Of a stretch of DNA of 64,000 nucleotides, positions 51,131 through 60,545 are shown piece after piece. Within the stretch, counting starts at the first letter, position 1, and every line of letters starts with the position of its first letter. This DNA is from Verrucomicrobiales bacterium. GTDB taxonomy: Bacteria > Verrucomicrobiota > Verrucomicrobiia > Verrucomicrobiales > DEV007. A program made the position numbers and the translations under genes. A model generated the notes under the pieces. The model saw only the letters and a program-made list of their open reading frames with translations. It had not been told where the DNA came from and ran no database searches. Location: positions 1 to 64,000 of the forward strand of contig JARGNG010000002.1 in NCBI GenBank assembly GCA_029213265.1. Reading direction: 5' to 3'.

Positions 51131-53467
51131 ATGAGCGAATCGGAATTCAATCCCTACCTCTGGGCCGTGGTCACTGATTATGACCTCGATTTGTGGGAGC
51201 GCCATCTCGCGGACTTTGTGCCGCCTGATTCCTTCGATGCGCACGCTCATCTCTGGCGAACGCAGGACCTCGGCGATCCCACTCCGGCTCTCGCAGCGGC
51301 GGGCCCGCCGGTCGTGACCCGTGAGGTGTACGATCAACGTCTGTCTCTATGGATGCCGAATCGCTGTCCCACGGGGGGGCTGTTCTTCCCCTTTCCGACC
51401 CGGGTTCTGGATGTCGATGGCGCCAACCGTCACCTCGCAGAGGAAATGGAAAAGGATCCGCATTCCCGCGGGCTTATGATTCTCACCCCCCGCCAGAATG
51501 CAGAGGATGTAGAGCGACAGGTCCTTGAGGACGGATTTGTCGGATTCAAGGTCTACCATCTTTTTGCGGAACGTGAGGATACGTTTTTTGCTCCCACAGA
51601 AGAGTTCATTCCCGGGTGGGCCTGGGAGCTGGCCCACCGCCGGGGTCTTGTCATCATGCTGCACATGGTGTTGCCCCGGGCTCTCGCTGAGCCGGAAAAT
51701 CAGAAATACATCCGCGAGAATTGTCTTCGTTATCCCGGCGCGAAGCTTGTCCTCGCGCATGCAGCCCGGGGATTCTGTGGAAAGAATACCGTGGAAGGAA
51801 TCGACTCCCTGCGTGGTATCGAGAATGTCTATTTCGATACTTCGGCGGTTTGTGAGCCGGAGGCCTTTGAGGCAATTCTCAAGGTGTTCGGACCAACCCG
51901 CCTGTTCTTTGGTGCGGATTTTTGTGTGACCGAAATGCGAAGCCGCTGTGTTGATCTGGCAGATGGATTTCTCTGGCTCGATGAAATCCGAGCTGACTTT
52001 GGCAGGTCCCGCTTTGCCCGCCCCACGCTTCTCGGAATCGAATCGCTCCTTGCCCTGAAGCAGGCCTGTCTCAACCAACACCTCACCGCTTGTGATGTGG
52101 AGGAAATCTTCTGCCATGGCGCCCGGCGAATGCTGGGACTGCCCCTGCCCCGAACGATGCCGGATGTTCAGGAAGCCTATCGCATTGCTAAAGAGCTGAT
52201 TCCCGGGGGCACCCAACTGCTCAGCAAGCGACCGGAGATGTTCGCGCCCGACCAGTGGCCGGCTTACTACCGTGAGGCGAGGGGATGCGAAATCATCGAT
52301 ATGGAAGGTCGGCGATTCATCGACATGAGTCTTAACGGGATTTTGTCGACCATTCTCGGCTTCAGTGATCCGGATGTGAATGCCGCGGTCATTCGCCGGG
52401 TTTCGCTTGGCCAGATGTCGACCTTGCAAACGTATGACGAGGTCGAACTCGCCTTGTTGCTTCTGGAGATTCATCCCTGGGCGGAAAACGCGCGCTTCAC
52501 CCGTGCCGGTGGCGAGTCCATGGCTGTGGCGGTTCGCATCGCGAGGGCGGGCACAGGACGCGATAAAATTGCGCTGTGCGGTTACCACGGATGGCATGAC
52601 TGGTATCTTGCCGCCAACTTGCAGGAAGCGGGTAATTTGAATTCCCACCTCCTTCCCGGCCTCGATCCCGCCGGAGTACCAAGTGGTCTCGCCGGGAACA
52701 CCCTGACATTTCACTACAATGATCTGGAAGAGCTGGATGCTTTGATTGCTGCGCATGGTTCGGAACTCGCCGCTGTCGTGATGGAGCCAACCCGGTTCGT
52801 CGATCCGGAACCGGGTTTTCTCGAAGGTGTCCGAGAGCGTTGCGACCGGATCGGGGCACGGCTGGTCTTTGATGAAATCTCGATTGGTTGGCGCCTCTGT
52901 CCCGGCGGTGCTCACTTGAAGTTTGGTGTCACTCCGGATATTGCCGTCTTCGCGAAGGCGCTCGGAAACGGGTTTCCGATTGGTGCGATCGTTGGCAGAA
53001 AAGAAACGATGCAGGCTGCGCAGTCCTCCTTTATTTCCAGCACTTTCTGGACCGAGGGAGTTGGACCGGCGGCGGCGCTTGCCTGTGTGAGAAAGATGCT
53101 TTCGGTCGACGTTCCCGCACATTTGCGAAAGATCGGTTTACTCGTTATCGCGGGATGGCAGGAACTGGGTGAAAAGTATGAGCTTCCGGTGAAGACACCC
53201 GGACGTCCCGAAATGGCAATCCTGGCTTTCGACCACCCGGAGGCGAGCGCGCTCACAACCTTGATGACCGCAGAGATGCTGAAGCGGGGCTATCTTGCCG
53301 CCGCAGGGTTCAACGCCACGCTGGCTCACGAGCCACGCCATGTTGCGGATTATCTTGCTGCGCTGGATGAAGTTTTCGAGATTCTTGCCGAGGCGATTGA
53401 AAAAGAGGACATCGCTTCCCGTATCGGCGGACCGGTCAAGCATTCGGGTTTTGCCCGGCTTACTTGA
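51131..53467 (+). CDS. Fusion: amidohydrolase (TIM-barrel) plus class-III PLP aminotransferase
   Basis: 778 aa, no signal peptide, AGGAAA before the ATG. Residues 1-340 are an amidohydrolase_2-type barrel with H38xH40 (DAHAHLW), Lys140, His178 (IMLHMV), His210 (LAHAARG) and Asp263 (FFGADFC), a full metal-site set. Residues about 345-778 are a class-III aminotransferase close to glutamate-1-semialdehyde aminomutase: LIPGGTQLLSKRPEMF, FTRAGGESMAVAVRIARAGT, YHGWHDWYL, VVMEP, Asp581 in VFDEIS, and PLP-Lys609 in FAKALGNGFPIGA. Both halves look active and cytosolic. The order suggests hydrolysis of one step feeding or following transamination on a sugar or keto-acid; the substrate is unknown. Neighbours are exported polysaccharide enzymes. 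Confidence 0.93.
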   Translation: MSESEFNPYLWAVVTDYDLDLWERHLADFVPPDSFDAHAHLWRTQDLGDPTPALAAAGPPVVTREVYDQRLSLWMPNRCPTGGLFFPFPTRVLDVDGANRHLAEEMEKDPHSRGLMILTPRQNAEDVERQVLEDGFVGFKVYHLFAEREDTFFAPTEEFIPGWAWELAHRRGLVIMLHMVLPRALAEPENQKYIRENCLRYPGAKLVLAHAARGFCGKNTVEGIDSLRGIENVYFDTSAVCEPEAFEAILKVFGPTRLFFGADFCVTEMRSRCVDLADGFLWLDEIRADFGRSRFARPTLLGIESLLALKQACLNQHLTACDVEEIFCHGARRMLGLPLPRTMPDVQEAYRIAKELIPGGTQLLSKRPEMFAPDQWPAYYREARGCEIIDMEGRRFIDMSLNGILSTILGFSDPDVNAAVIRRVSLGQMSTLQTYDEVELALLLLEIHPWAENARFTRAGGESMAVAVRIARAGTGRDKIALCGYHGWHDWYLAANLQEAGNLNSHLLPGLDPAGVPSGLAGNTLTFHYNDLEELDALIAAHGSELAAVVMEPTRFVDPEPGFLEGVRERCDRIGARLVFDEISIGWRLCPGGAHLKFGVTPDIAVFAKALGNGFPIGAIVGRKETMQAAQSSFISSTFWTEGVGPAAALACVRKMLSVDVPAHLRKIGLLVIAGWQELGEKYELPVKTPGRPEMAILAFDHPEASALTTLMTAEMLKRGYLAAAGFNATLAHEPRHVADYLAALDEVFEILAEAIEKEDIASRIGGPVKHSGFARLT

Positions 53468-53551
53468 TTTTCATTGCGGGGGAATGCTTTCCCGGGAAAT
53501 TTCTGGATCCGTAGTGATCGAAGTCTGTAGAGTCGGGCAACCAGCAAGCAC

Positions 53552-54454
53552 ATGCGTAGATTCATTCCCATACTCTCTTGTCTTCTTCTTGTGTTCTCTC
53601 CTGCGGGAGGAGAGGACCATCTCGCGGTTTACCTCCCGGACTATCGAGCAAGCGTAGCCGTGGATGCGGAGTTCTATGGAACCACCAACCTGATTCTGTT
53701 TTCCGCAGAGCCGGGAGAGGATGGTACGGTCAACTTTTCCCGCATCACGCCGGAGTTATTATCCGTCGGGAAAGTGGCGAAAGAGGAAAAGGGGATCGAA
53801 GTGACCGTTTGCGTCGGAGGCTGGGGACGTGGAAAGACCTTCGCAAATGCGGTGAGCAAGGAGGGGAATCGCGAACGGTTCGTAAAGGATCTCGTCACGT
53901 TTTGCCGGGAGCACCAGCTCGATGGTGTCGATATCGATTGGGAGTTTCCCAAGGGAGATCAGGAGCATGCTGATTTTGCCCTATTTCTCTCCAGTCTCGC
54001 GAAGGAACTGCGGGCCGAAGGTCGGATCCTGACCATCGCACTCGGGTATACACGACCGCTTCTGAAAGAGTGCTGGCCACACATTGACAGGGTTCATCTG
54101 ATGTCGTATCAACCTTGGAACGACCAGCCGTATGAGCCGTGGCTGCGGGAGTCGATTGAGTTGTTTCTGGAGTCCGGCTTACCGCCGGAAAAGCTACTCG
54201 CAGGGCTTGGGTTCTTTGCCAAGGAAAAGGCAGGGGAACGCAGTGCGGTCCCATGGAAAAAGATGGCGGCGCCGTCGAATCTACCTCTCAATTTCGCGAA
54301 CAGCTACTGGCCCGTCGGCAAAGGGACTTGTGATCTGCGTGTTAAACTGGCGGGGGAATACGGTCTCGGCGGAGTGATGGTATGGGAATTTGGTCATGAT
54401 ACTGTGCAGCCGGAGTCTTCCCTCCTCAATTACCTTTCAACGGCGCTGAAATAG
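53552..54454 (+). CDS. Glycoside hydrolase family 18 (chitinase-like), exported
   Basis: 300 aa with a signal peptide (MRRFIPILSCLLLVFSPAGG). The GH18 active-site motif DGVDIDWEF is at 124-132, with catalytic Glu131, and the second conserved strand is KGIEVTVCVGGWG (about 80-92). HLMSYQPWND and a late GVMVWEFGHD strand, where the substrate-binding Trp lies, are also typical. It would cleave beta-1,4 bonds next to N-acetylglucosamine in chitin, peptidoglycan or glycoproteins. No chitin-binding module is fused. It follows the amidohydrolase-aminotransferase gene after 84 nt in the same direction. Confidence 0.93.
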   Translation: MRRFIPILSCLLLVFSPAGGEDHLAVYLPDYRASVAVDAEFYGTTNLILFSAEPGEDGTVNFSRITPELLSVGKVAKEEKGIEVTVCVGGWGRGKTFANAVSKEGNRERFVKDLVTFCREHQLDGVDIDWEFPKGDQEHADFALFLSSLAKELRAEGRILTIALGYTRPLLKECWPHIDRVHLMSYQPWNDQPYEPWLRESIELFLESGLPPEKLLAGLGFFAKEKAGERSAVPWKKMAAPSNLPLNFANSYWPVGKGTCDLRVKLAGEYGLGGVMVWEFGHDTVQPESSLLNYLSTALK

Positions 54455-54520
54455 GAAATCATTTTCTGGAAATAATTTCTCCCGCCGTTTCGTTTCCTAC
54501 TTTGAACCCAAAACAAAGCT

Positions 54521-55229
54521 ATGAAAAAGTCTGCTCTTCTTCTCTCGGTCAGAGGCCTCCTTTCGTTCACTTCGCTTAGCGCGATGGAGTCTCCTTCCTG
54601 CCTTTTTCTTTCGGCTCCTTCAATCAAGGAAAACTACCACCGCCCGAAGTTCGATGAACTGATCCGTTTCTATGCGGCATTTGTGAAGAAGCAGGCACCG
54701 GGCGACAAAGTCATTGTGGTTGCCGATGCAGAAACCATCGCGGCGATTGGCAACCGGATTCCCCGGGGCGAACCTGCTGCAGGGGGAAAAGTTCCCGGTG
54801 CGGATTGGCCTTCACTCCAAATTGCGACGGTGAAATCACGAGATGCTTGGGGGAAGCGGATTTTTGTATGAGGCTGGGCACGCTCATCCAGTGGCATATC
54901 GTCAGTCTACTATTCCGATGGGGTGAAAACGGGGAAGGCGAGATTGCGCAGCCGGAACGGTCGCTGGTGGCTTGCAGCCCGGGCCAGCCGCAGCCGCCCC
55001 TCTCTCAAGCTGCGTGAGTATGCCTTCGACAAAAAGGGAAGCTTCTCTCTAAAATCAAAAACGATCCGGCGCCGATAGCGGATGATCGCAAACAGTCCAT
55101 CAGTTTCGGGACTCCTCCGATGCTTCCGCCTGAATGGAGCGAAAGGGTCAAGCTGGCAAAAATGAAGGCCGATCTAGAGAGGACCGGGAATATCGGTAAA
55201 AGAAGAAGCGCTGAGCTGGGCGGAAAGTG
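54521..55229 (+). pseudogene. Broken gene of an exported protein, possibly agmatine-deiminase-like
   Basis: A signal-like start (MKKSALLLSVRGLLSFTSLS) leads into a frame that stops at TGA 54869-54871. The same frame continues sensibly beyond the stop (SSVYYSDGVKTGKARLR, then LKLREYAFDKKG) to about 55040. The reading then shifts to another frame (KLLSKIKNDPAPIADDRKQS, then FGTPPMLPPEWSERVKLAKM) ending at TGA 55227-55229. One nonsense change plus one frameshift is the simplest account. The first 116 residues (SAPSIKENYHRPKFDELIRF, VKSRDAWGK) faintly resemble agmatine deiminase-like proteins, but the rest does not. Confidence 0.5.
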
Positions 55230-55251
55230 ATAGAGTGGAGAATATTGTTGA

Positions 55252-56004
55252 ATGAAGAATCGTATTTTCCCTGCACTCTGTGTTGTTCTTTTCTTTCCCG
55301 CGATGGGATGGGCTCAGGAAGGTGTCATCACGCCCGGCAAGGCTTCAATGAAAGTCCGCAAGTCGAACCCGGCCTTTGCCAGGGTGGTCGACGATCCCGC
55401 TTTGCCGAGAGTTCTGATCATTGGCGATTCGATTTCAATCAGTTACACCGCACCGACTCGCGACCTGTTACAAGGGAATGTGAATCTGCATCGAATTCCG
55501 GGGAATGCGGGGCACACCGGGATGGGGCTCGCCGGGCTCCCTAAATGGCTCGATGAGAAAAAGGGAACGTGGGACCTGATCTATTTCAACTGGGGGCTTT
55601 GGGACCTGTGTTATCGGAATCCGAAATCGAAAAATCAGGGGAATCGGGACAAGGTCAACGGGACCCTGACACATACCCCGGAGGTGTATGCCGCAAACCT
55701 CGAAAAGATCGTGAAAGGGTTGAAGAAAAGCGGGGCTGTTCTGATATTTGCAACGACGACCCCGGTTCCGGAAGGCGAACTGGGCAGAAAGGTCGGGGAC
55801 GATCTTGTCTACAACGAGGCCGCCATGGAGGTAATGAGTCGACATGGCGTCAAAATCAGTGACCTCCATTCGGTGATGGCCGGGAAAATGAACCAGTATG
55901 GAAAAGCGCCCGGTGATGTTCACTTCACCGAAGAGGGAGCGGCGGTGCTGGCGAGGGCGGTGGCTGAGTCGATCGAGGCGAATCTGTCGTTGAGGAAAGA
56001 CTAA
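55252..56004 (+). CDS. SGNH/GDSL-type hydrolase, exported
   Basis: 250 aa with a signal peptide ([20 protein letters not shown]). Block I is [12 protein letters not shown] with Ser60, block III is [13 protein letters not shown] (Asn of N-W-G), and block V is [13 protein letters not shown] with the Asp-x-x-His pair replaced by D-V-H. The family deacylates or de-esterifies polysaccharides and lipids. It starts 22 nt after the broken gene and overlaps the convergent DUF1080 gene by 4 nt at their stops. An acetylesterase role in the carbohydrate locus is likely but inferred. Confidence 0.88.
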   Translation: MKNRIFPALCVVLFFPAMGWAQEGVITPGKASMKVRKSNPAFARVVDDPALPRVLIIGDSISISYTAPTRDLLQGNVNLHRIPGNAGHTGMGLAGLPKWLDEKKGTWDLIYFNWGLWDLCYRNPKSKNQGNRDKVNGTLTHTPEVYAANLEKIVKGLKKSGAVLIFATTTPVPEGELGRKVGDDLVYNEAAMEVMSRHGVKISDLHSVMAGKMNQYGKAPGDVHFTEEGAAVLARAVAESIEANLSLRKD

Positions 56005-56807
56005 TCCAGCGGCTTTACCGTGTTCTCCTCGTTAGCGAGTCCACCGGGAAGTTCCATGATCCGGATTTTTCGGAAGTGGATTTCCGCTCCTTCTGACTCA
56101 AGACAGAGATACCCTTTTCGAAAGGAGGCATCGCGGATCCCATTCACGAACTTGCCGTTTACGGAAAGCTTGACCGAACCGTCCACGGCGACAACGACAT
56201 AGCGATTCCAGTTGCCTTTTGGAAGACAACGATTTTCCCAGGACTTGCTGCGTGTTCCGCGTGGGTTTTCCGGTGTCGCGGTCATGCCCCCCGCGCCGAA
56301 CAACTCGCCGTGAACATAGGCGATGGGGCGAGGCACCCCCTTTTGTGCGTGGATGAAGGGCCACTCCAACTCTAACATTTGCACTTCCATGCCCAGGGGA
56401 AGACGGTTTCCCTCGGGACGGGCGTCGCTCCAGAGGAAGACTCCGGAGTTCCCTCCGGCTTCCATATGACGCCACTCCACAATGAGGATGAAGTTCTCGT
56501 ACATCCGGTCGGAGCGCATCACTCCGATGGGATGACCGGTGCAGACGAGATGGCCTTTCTCATTCACCGACCAGGTGTCCGGGGATGTGTTTACGTCGAT
56601 CCAACCGCTGAGGTCTTTGCCGTTGAAGAGGTCGACAAAACCGGGGTCAGGGCGGGTTTCCTCAAAGCTGGGGACGTCGACGGTCGGGAGAGCATTGGTG
56701 GGGTGCTCTACCTTCTCCGATTTTGGATCAGGGGCTTGCTGAGCCCGCAAATTTGGCGAAAGGATCGCGAGAAGTGCGAGGAGAGAGGTTCGGACTGCGA
56801 AATTCAT
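56001..56807 (-). CDS. DUF1080 (3-keto-disaccharide hydrolase-type) exported protein
   Basis: 268 aa with a signal peptide ([20 protein letters not shown]). The DUF1080 concanavalin-like fold is shown by [76 protein letters not shown] and [20 protein letters not shown]. Some members hydrolyse 3-keto-glycosides made by Gfo/Idh oxidoreductases, two of which lie in this window. It lies 21 nt beyond the PQQ-propeller gene on the same strand and is probably cotranscribed. Confidence 0.92.
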   Translation of the reverse strand: MNFAVRTSLLALLAILSPNLRAQQAPDPKSEKVEHPTNALPTVDVPSFEETRPDPGFVDLFNGKDLSGWIDVNTSPDTWSVNEKGHLVCTGHPIGVMRSDRMYENFILIVEWRHMEAGGNSGVFLWSDARPEGNRLPLGMEVQMLELEWPFIHAQKGVPRPIAYVHGELFGAGGMTATPENPRGTRSKSWENRCLPKGNWNRYVVVAVDGSVKLSVNGKFVNGIRDASFRKGYLCLESEGAEIHFRKIRIMELPGGLANEENTVKPLD

Positions 56808-56828
56808 GATGGGGAGGGAAAGGCTTTC

Positions 56829-58058
56829 CTACTTCTCCTTCACGTCATAACAAAGGAGGATTCCCTGGTCGCGGAGATAGAGTTTTCCGTTGGCGATGAC
56901 CGGGTGGGCCCAGGCTTTATCCTTGCTGCGATCGGGTTGCTTGAAGCGGCTCTTTTCTTTCAGTTCGGAAGAGTCAGCTTCGATCAGAGCCACTTCCCCG
57001 TCCTCTCCCCGGAGGTAGAGATGCCCGTCGGCATAAATGGTGGATCCTTTGCCTGCACTGCGTCCTTTGAAGGCAAGATCACCGGTTTCTATGTCGACGC
57101 AGTTGAAGGTGCCTCCGCTTGATCCGAAGATGTGCCCATCGAGAAGGACGACTCCGCCGTGATGGTTGGCGCTGTTCTTGTTGGCGTAGAGTTCTTCGGT
57201 TTTCCATTTGTTACCGTTCTTGCTGATACGGAAGCCGTTGCAGCCGACTCCGTAGGCGGAGGTCACGAAAACAATGTCATCCTGAACGATCGGCGTTGTG
57301 ATGACGGCCGTTTTCCCGGGCCGGTCGGCAACCCACAGGATTTTCCCGGAATCAGGATCTATTCCGGCAACGCTTTTTCCGGTGAGTTGCACGTATTGGC
57401 GAACGCCATGGATCGTAGCAATGACGACGGAAGAGTAGCCTGCCGGATCGGTCCATTCTGACGTCTGCCAGATCTTCTTTCCCGTTTTTCGATCGAGCGC
57501 AAGCACGGTTCCCTGCTTGCCTCCCGGAGTGATGATCACTTTGTCGCCATCCAGGAGAGGGGATTCGCTGTACTTCCAGCCCGACATCATCTTGCCTCCG
57601 AAATCCTCTTCGAGATTGACCGACCAGATTGTCTTTCCGCTTTCCGCATCGAGGCAGAACAAATCGGAGTATTGGTTCAGGGCAAAGACCTGCCCGCCAT
57701 TAATAGTCGGCGTGCTGCGCGGGCCGGGATATCCTTTGTGCCCACCGGCATCACCAACTCGCGTTTCCCAAATGGGGGAGCCGTCCGACTCCTTGAGCGC
57801 GAGAGCGAACGTTCCTTCTTCTCTGTCGCCAAGAGTGAAAATCTTTCCATCCGTGATCGCCAGGCTCGAATAGCCTCCGCCGAGTCCGTCGACTTTCCAT
57901 GCCAGAGGAGGTCCGTCGGCGGGCCATTTTTTGAGGAGGCCGGTTTCGGCAGACTGTCCGTTTCGCTGGAGACCGCGCCACTGTGACCAGTCATCAGCGG
58001 AAGCACCGAGTGGGAGAAGGGACAGGGCGAGGGCGGGTAAAAGGCGTAGGTAATTCAT
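56829..58058 (-). CDS. Exported PQQ-binding-like beta-propeller protein
   Basis: 409 aa with a signal peptide ([20 protein letters not shown]). Propeller repeats carry the tryptophan-docking pattern: [14 protein letters not shown] at the start, then [40 protein letters not shown] and [13 protein letters not shown]. This is the planctomycete/verrucomicrobial outer-membrane-assembly/PQQ-like family. No PQQ ligand or catalytic residues are evident, so it is probably structural or ligand-binding. It is followed by the DUF1080 gene and divergent from the PqaA-like gene. Confidence 0.9.
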   Translation of the reverse strand: MNYLRLLPALALSLLPLGASADDWSQWRGLQRNGQSAETGLLKKWPADGPPLAWKVDGLGGGYSSLAITDGKIFTLGDREEGTFALALKESDGSPIWETRVGDAGGHKGYPGPRSTPTINGGQVFALNQYSDLFCLDAESGKTIWSVNLEEDFGGKMMSGWKYSESPLLDGDKVIITPGGKQGTVLALDRKTGKKIWQTSEWTDPAGYSSVVIATIHGVRQYVQLTGKSVAGIDPDSGKILWVADRPGKTAVITTPIVQDDIVFVTSAYGVGCNGFRISKNGNKWKTEELYANKNSANHHGGVVLLDGHIFGSSGGTFNCVDIETGDLAFKGRSAGKGSTIYADGHLYLRGEDGEVALIEADSSELKEKSRFKQPDRSKDKAWAHPVIANGKLYLRDQGILLCYDVKEK

Positions 58059-58229
58059 AATGGGGAGAGATTCAGGGGATGGGAATTCTCATTGCTTGTA
58101 TCGACTTTCCGAATTGTTGTCGACGATTCTGTGTCCCTCTTGAAGCCAGTTGGGGAGGCTTGTAGTCACCTGGTTCTGGCTATCAGGTTTCCCGGGTATT
58201 CATTTTCCAGCCAAACCAATTTAAAAGAT

Positions 58230-59678
58230 ATGATCCGTAGACTGTTGTTCTCTCATGGTATGGCAATTTTGTTAGGATTGGCTTCGACGAGTTTTGCGGC
58301 CGACCCTCTCTTTGACATTCAATCGATCAGGGATGCGAAGAGCCTCGAAGTGGTGGTTCTCGAGGATTGGAAGCCTTCGCCGAAGGATTCGTCGGTTCGA
58401 CAGAAGTTGATCGAGATTACGGTGTGCGAATGGTGGCCGGGGCAGAAAGTTCGTTTGCCGGTGACATTGAATGCACCTGCAGATGGTAAGGCCTGTCGAA
58501 ATATCGTGGTCGCGAATCAACCTCTCGCGAAACGGGCCGCTACTCCGACGGGCGGTCAGTTGTCGCTTCTGAAAAACTATGGCGTGGGCATCGTCCTGAT
58601 TGGTATGGGAACGATCGATGCGATGGAGCCGCCGGGCGAATTGCACCACGGCATGCGGGAGCAATTGCTGAAAACGAGGAACCCGCGGTATTCTCCTGCG
58701 TGGATTTGGGGAATGAGCCAGATGCGTGCACTGACGGCCGCGATGACGGAGCCGGAAGTGTTTCAGCCGGAGAAAGTGTTGACCACCGGAGGGTCAAAGC
58801 GGGGCGTCGCGGCTGCGGTTGCCGGCATCCATGATGATCGATTCACCGCCATCCTTCCCGTCGTGGCGCCTCCGCTCGGGAACCCGGGAGCAGCGGCGTA
58901 TGTCATGGGCACCGAGCCGAAGCGCCTCGGAGAAATCGATGAGGAGTTTTACAGGACTTCGGATTCCGGCATTGCCAAAGCAATGAGGGAGCGCGCGCAA
59001 CGCCGGGCTGACAATCGAGTTACCCTGACTCAGGCAGAAGAGGCGGGTTGGACGAAAGAGGAAATCGAGGGCATGACAGATCGGGTTTGGAATGCGTGCC
59101 GGATCACGGATTTTCTCCCGGCAGTTCAGGAGCGTGGGCTTGCGTTTTTTTACAATGTAGGCACGAATGATAGTGTGACTCCTGCTTTGGTTTCGCTGGG
59201 AGAGCATCATCCCGATTTCCCGATCTGCATCATCCCGGGGGGGCAGCATGGAGGTCCGGCGACGGCCGGATTTACGAGGCGGGTGCCGACGCTTCCGGAA
59301 GTGCAGGACAATTTTCTGAGTTTTGCCCGAGGGCACTTTTTCGGTGATCGGGAGTTTCCGGGGTCGCCGCAGATCGAATCGAAGTGGGATGCCGGGACAA
59401 AGGCACTTTCGGTCACAGTGACTTTTCCGGAAGGGGTTTCGCCGGAGGCTAATGCGCTCTGGTGGAGTAAGGGCCGCAGTAAGCCCTACACACTTCCGTT
59501 TGAGTATGACGAATGGGAGTCTGTCGAGATGGATTCAGATCCGAAGGGTCGATTGACCGCTTCGATCCGGCTGGAGACAATTCCGGAGATGCTAGATTTT
59601 CTCACGCTGCACACCGACACGGAGAATGGACTCCCGCTAACCGTTTCCAGTGCCTATCAAAGAATCACGACGAAGTAG
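58230..59678 (+). CDS. PhoPQ-activated pathogenicity-related (PqaA-like) alpha/beta hydrolase
   Basis: 482 aa from ATG 58230, where a signal peptide begins (MIRRLLFSHGMAILLGLAST). The family hallmark is the nucleophile region TTGGSKRGVAAAVAGI with Ser189, followed by DDRFTAILPVVAPPL. Near the C-terminus FYNVGTNDSVTPA supplies the Asp, GGQHGG the His, and a beta-sandwich end has NALWWSKGRSKPYTLPFEYD. PqaA-type proteins are exported hydrolases of unknown substrate, numerous in this phylum. Its end overlaps the convergent agmatinase gene by 14 nt. Confidence 0.88.
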   Translation: MIRRLLFSHGMAILLGLASTSFAADPLFDIQSIRDAKSLEVVVLEDWKPSPKDSSVRQKLIEITVCEWWPGQKVRLPVTLNAPADGKACRNIVVANQPLAKRAATPTGGQLSLLKNYGVGIVLIGMGTIDAMEPPGELHHGMREQLLKTRNPRYSPAWIWGMSQMRALTAAMTEPEVFQPEKVLTTGGSKRGVAAAVAGIHDDRFTAILPVVAPPLGNPGAAAYVMGTEPKRLGEIDEEFYRTSDSGIAKAMRERAQRRADNRVTLTQAEEAGWTKEEIEGMTDRVWNACRITDFLPAVQERGLAFFYNVGTNDSVTPALVSLGEHHPDFPICIIPGGQHGGPATAGFTRRVPTLPEVQDNFLSFARGHFFGDREFPGSPQIESKWDAGTKALSVTVTFPEGVSPEANALWWSKGRSKPYTLPFEYDEWESVEMDSDPKGRLTASIRLETIPEMLDFLTLHTDTENGLPLTVSSAYQRITTK

Positions 59679-60537
59679 CCATGGTCAGCAACCACTCGCG
59701 CAAAAGTTTTGCAGCGAGGACGGAGGAGATGCCGGAAGGGTCGAGGCCGGGGGCCAATTCGACCAGATCAAATCCGACGATATTTTTTCCTTCCAACACA
59801 GCGCGCATCGAGTCGGCTGTTTCCCAGGAAATACCACCTGCTTCCGGGGTGCCTGTCCCCGGGACTTCGGCGGGATCAAAGGCATCAATGTCGAACGTCA
59901 CGTAAATCGGGGAGTCCTGAAATCGACGGCCCTCAAGCGCTTTCGTAAGGGCGGCTGCGTTGGGAGCTACGTATCGCTCTTCGGCGTGCATTTCCCGATA
60001 CTCCTCCCGTGTTCCGGAGCGAATTCCAACCTGGAGGAGTCGATCAGAGGGAAGGAAGTCCAGGATTCTCCGCATCGCGCAGGCATGGGAATGACGAGAG
60101 CCTTCATATTCTTCCCGAAGATCTGCGTGCGCATCAATTTGAATCACGACGAGATCGGGATGGGCATCAAAGGCGGCTCGTACCGCACCGGGAGAAATGG
60201 AATGCTCCCCTCCCAGAACGATTGGAATACCTCCATTCCGATACATGGCTGCGACAACTCCGTTGAGCGCGGCAACGACCTCTTCGGGGGGCTGCGAAGG
60301 ATCCACCTCAAGATTGCCGAGATCGTGAAAATGTATCTCTTCGAGATCGCGGTCCTGGATGGGCGAATAGGTTTCGATTCCATCCTCACTGATGGTGCGA
60401 ATTCCATCCGGTCCCTCTCGGGTTCCTTTTCGAAAGGAGGCCGTTTTGTCATAGGGCACTCCGAGAAGCAGCGGGCATCCCGGTTTCGGTTCCCTTGCTG
60501 ATGCGAGGAAGGGAATCTCTGGAGGAATAATGGACAT
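59665..60537 (-). CDS. speB: Agmatinase (ureohydrolase)
   Basis: 290 aa, the normal length of agmatinases. The two-Mn site is complete: His112 in GGEHS, Asp135-His137-Asp139 in DAHADL, and Asp216/Asp218 in TFDIDAFDPAEVPGTGTPEA. The residue pattern SHACAMRR fits agmatinase better than arginase. It hydrolyses agmatine to putrescine and urea in the cytosol. It is the last of three genes with the carboxyspermidine decarboxylase and dehydrogenase, so the operon makes putrescine and converts it on. Arginine decarboxylase, which makes agmatine, is not in the window. Confidence 0.93.
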   Translation of the reverse strand: MSIIPPEIPFLASAREPKPGCPLLLGVPYDKTASFRKGTREGPDGIRTISEDGIETYSPIQDRDLEEIHFHDLGNLEVDPSQPPEEVVAALNGVVAAMYRNGGIPIVLGGEHSISPGAVRAAFDAHPDLVVIQIDAHADLREEYEGSRHSHACAMRRILDFLPSDRLLQVGIRSGTREEYREMHAEERYVAPNAAALTKALEGRRFQDSPIYVTFDIDAFDPAEVPGTGTPEAGGISWETADSMRAVLEGKNIVGFDLVELAPGLDPSGISSVLAAKLLREWLLTMATSS

Positions 60538-60545
60538 GTCAGGGG

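Noticed and set aside
51347-53122. 591-codon minus-strand frame
   Set aside because: It is antisense to the amidohydrolase-aminotransferase fusion; no recognisable domain.
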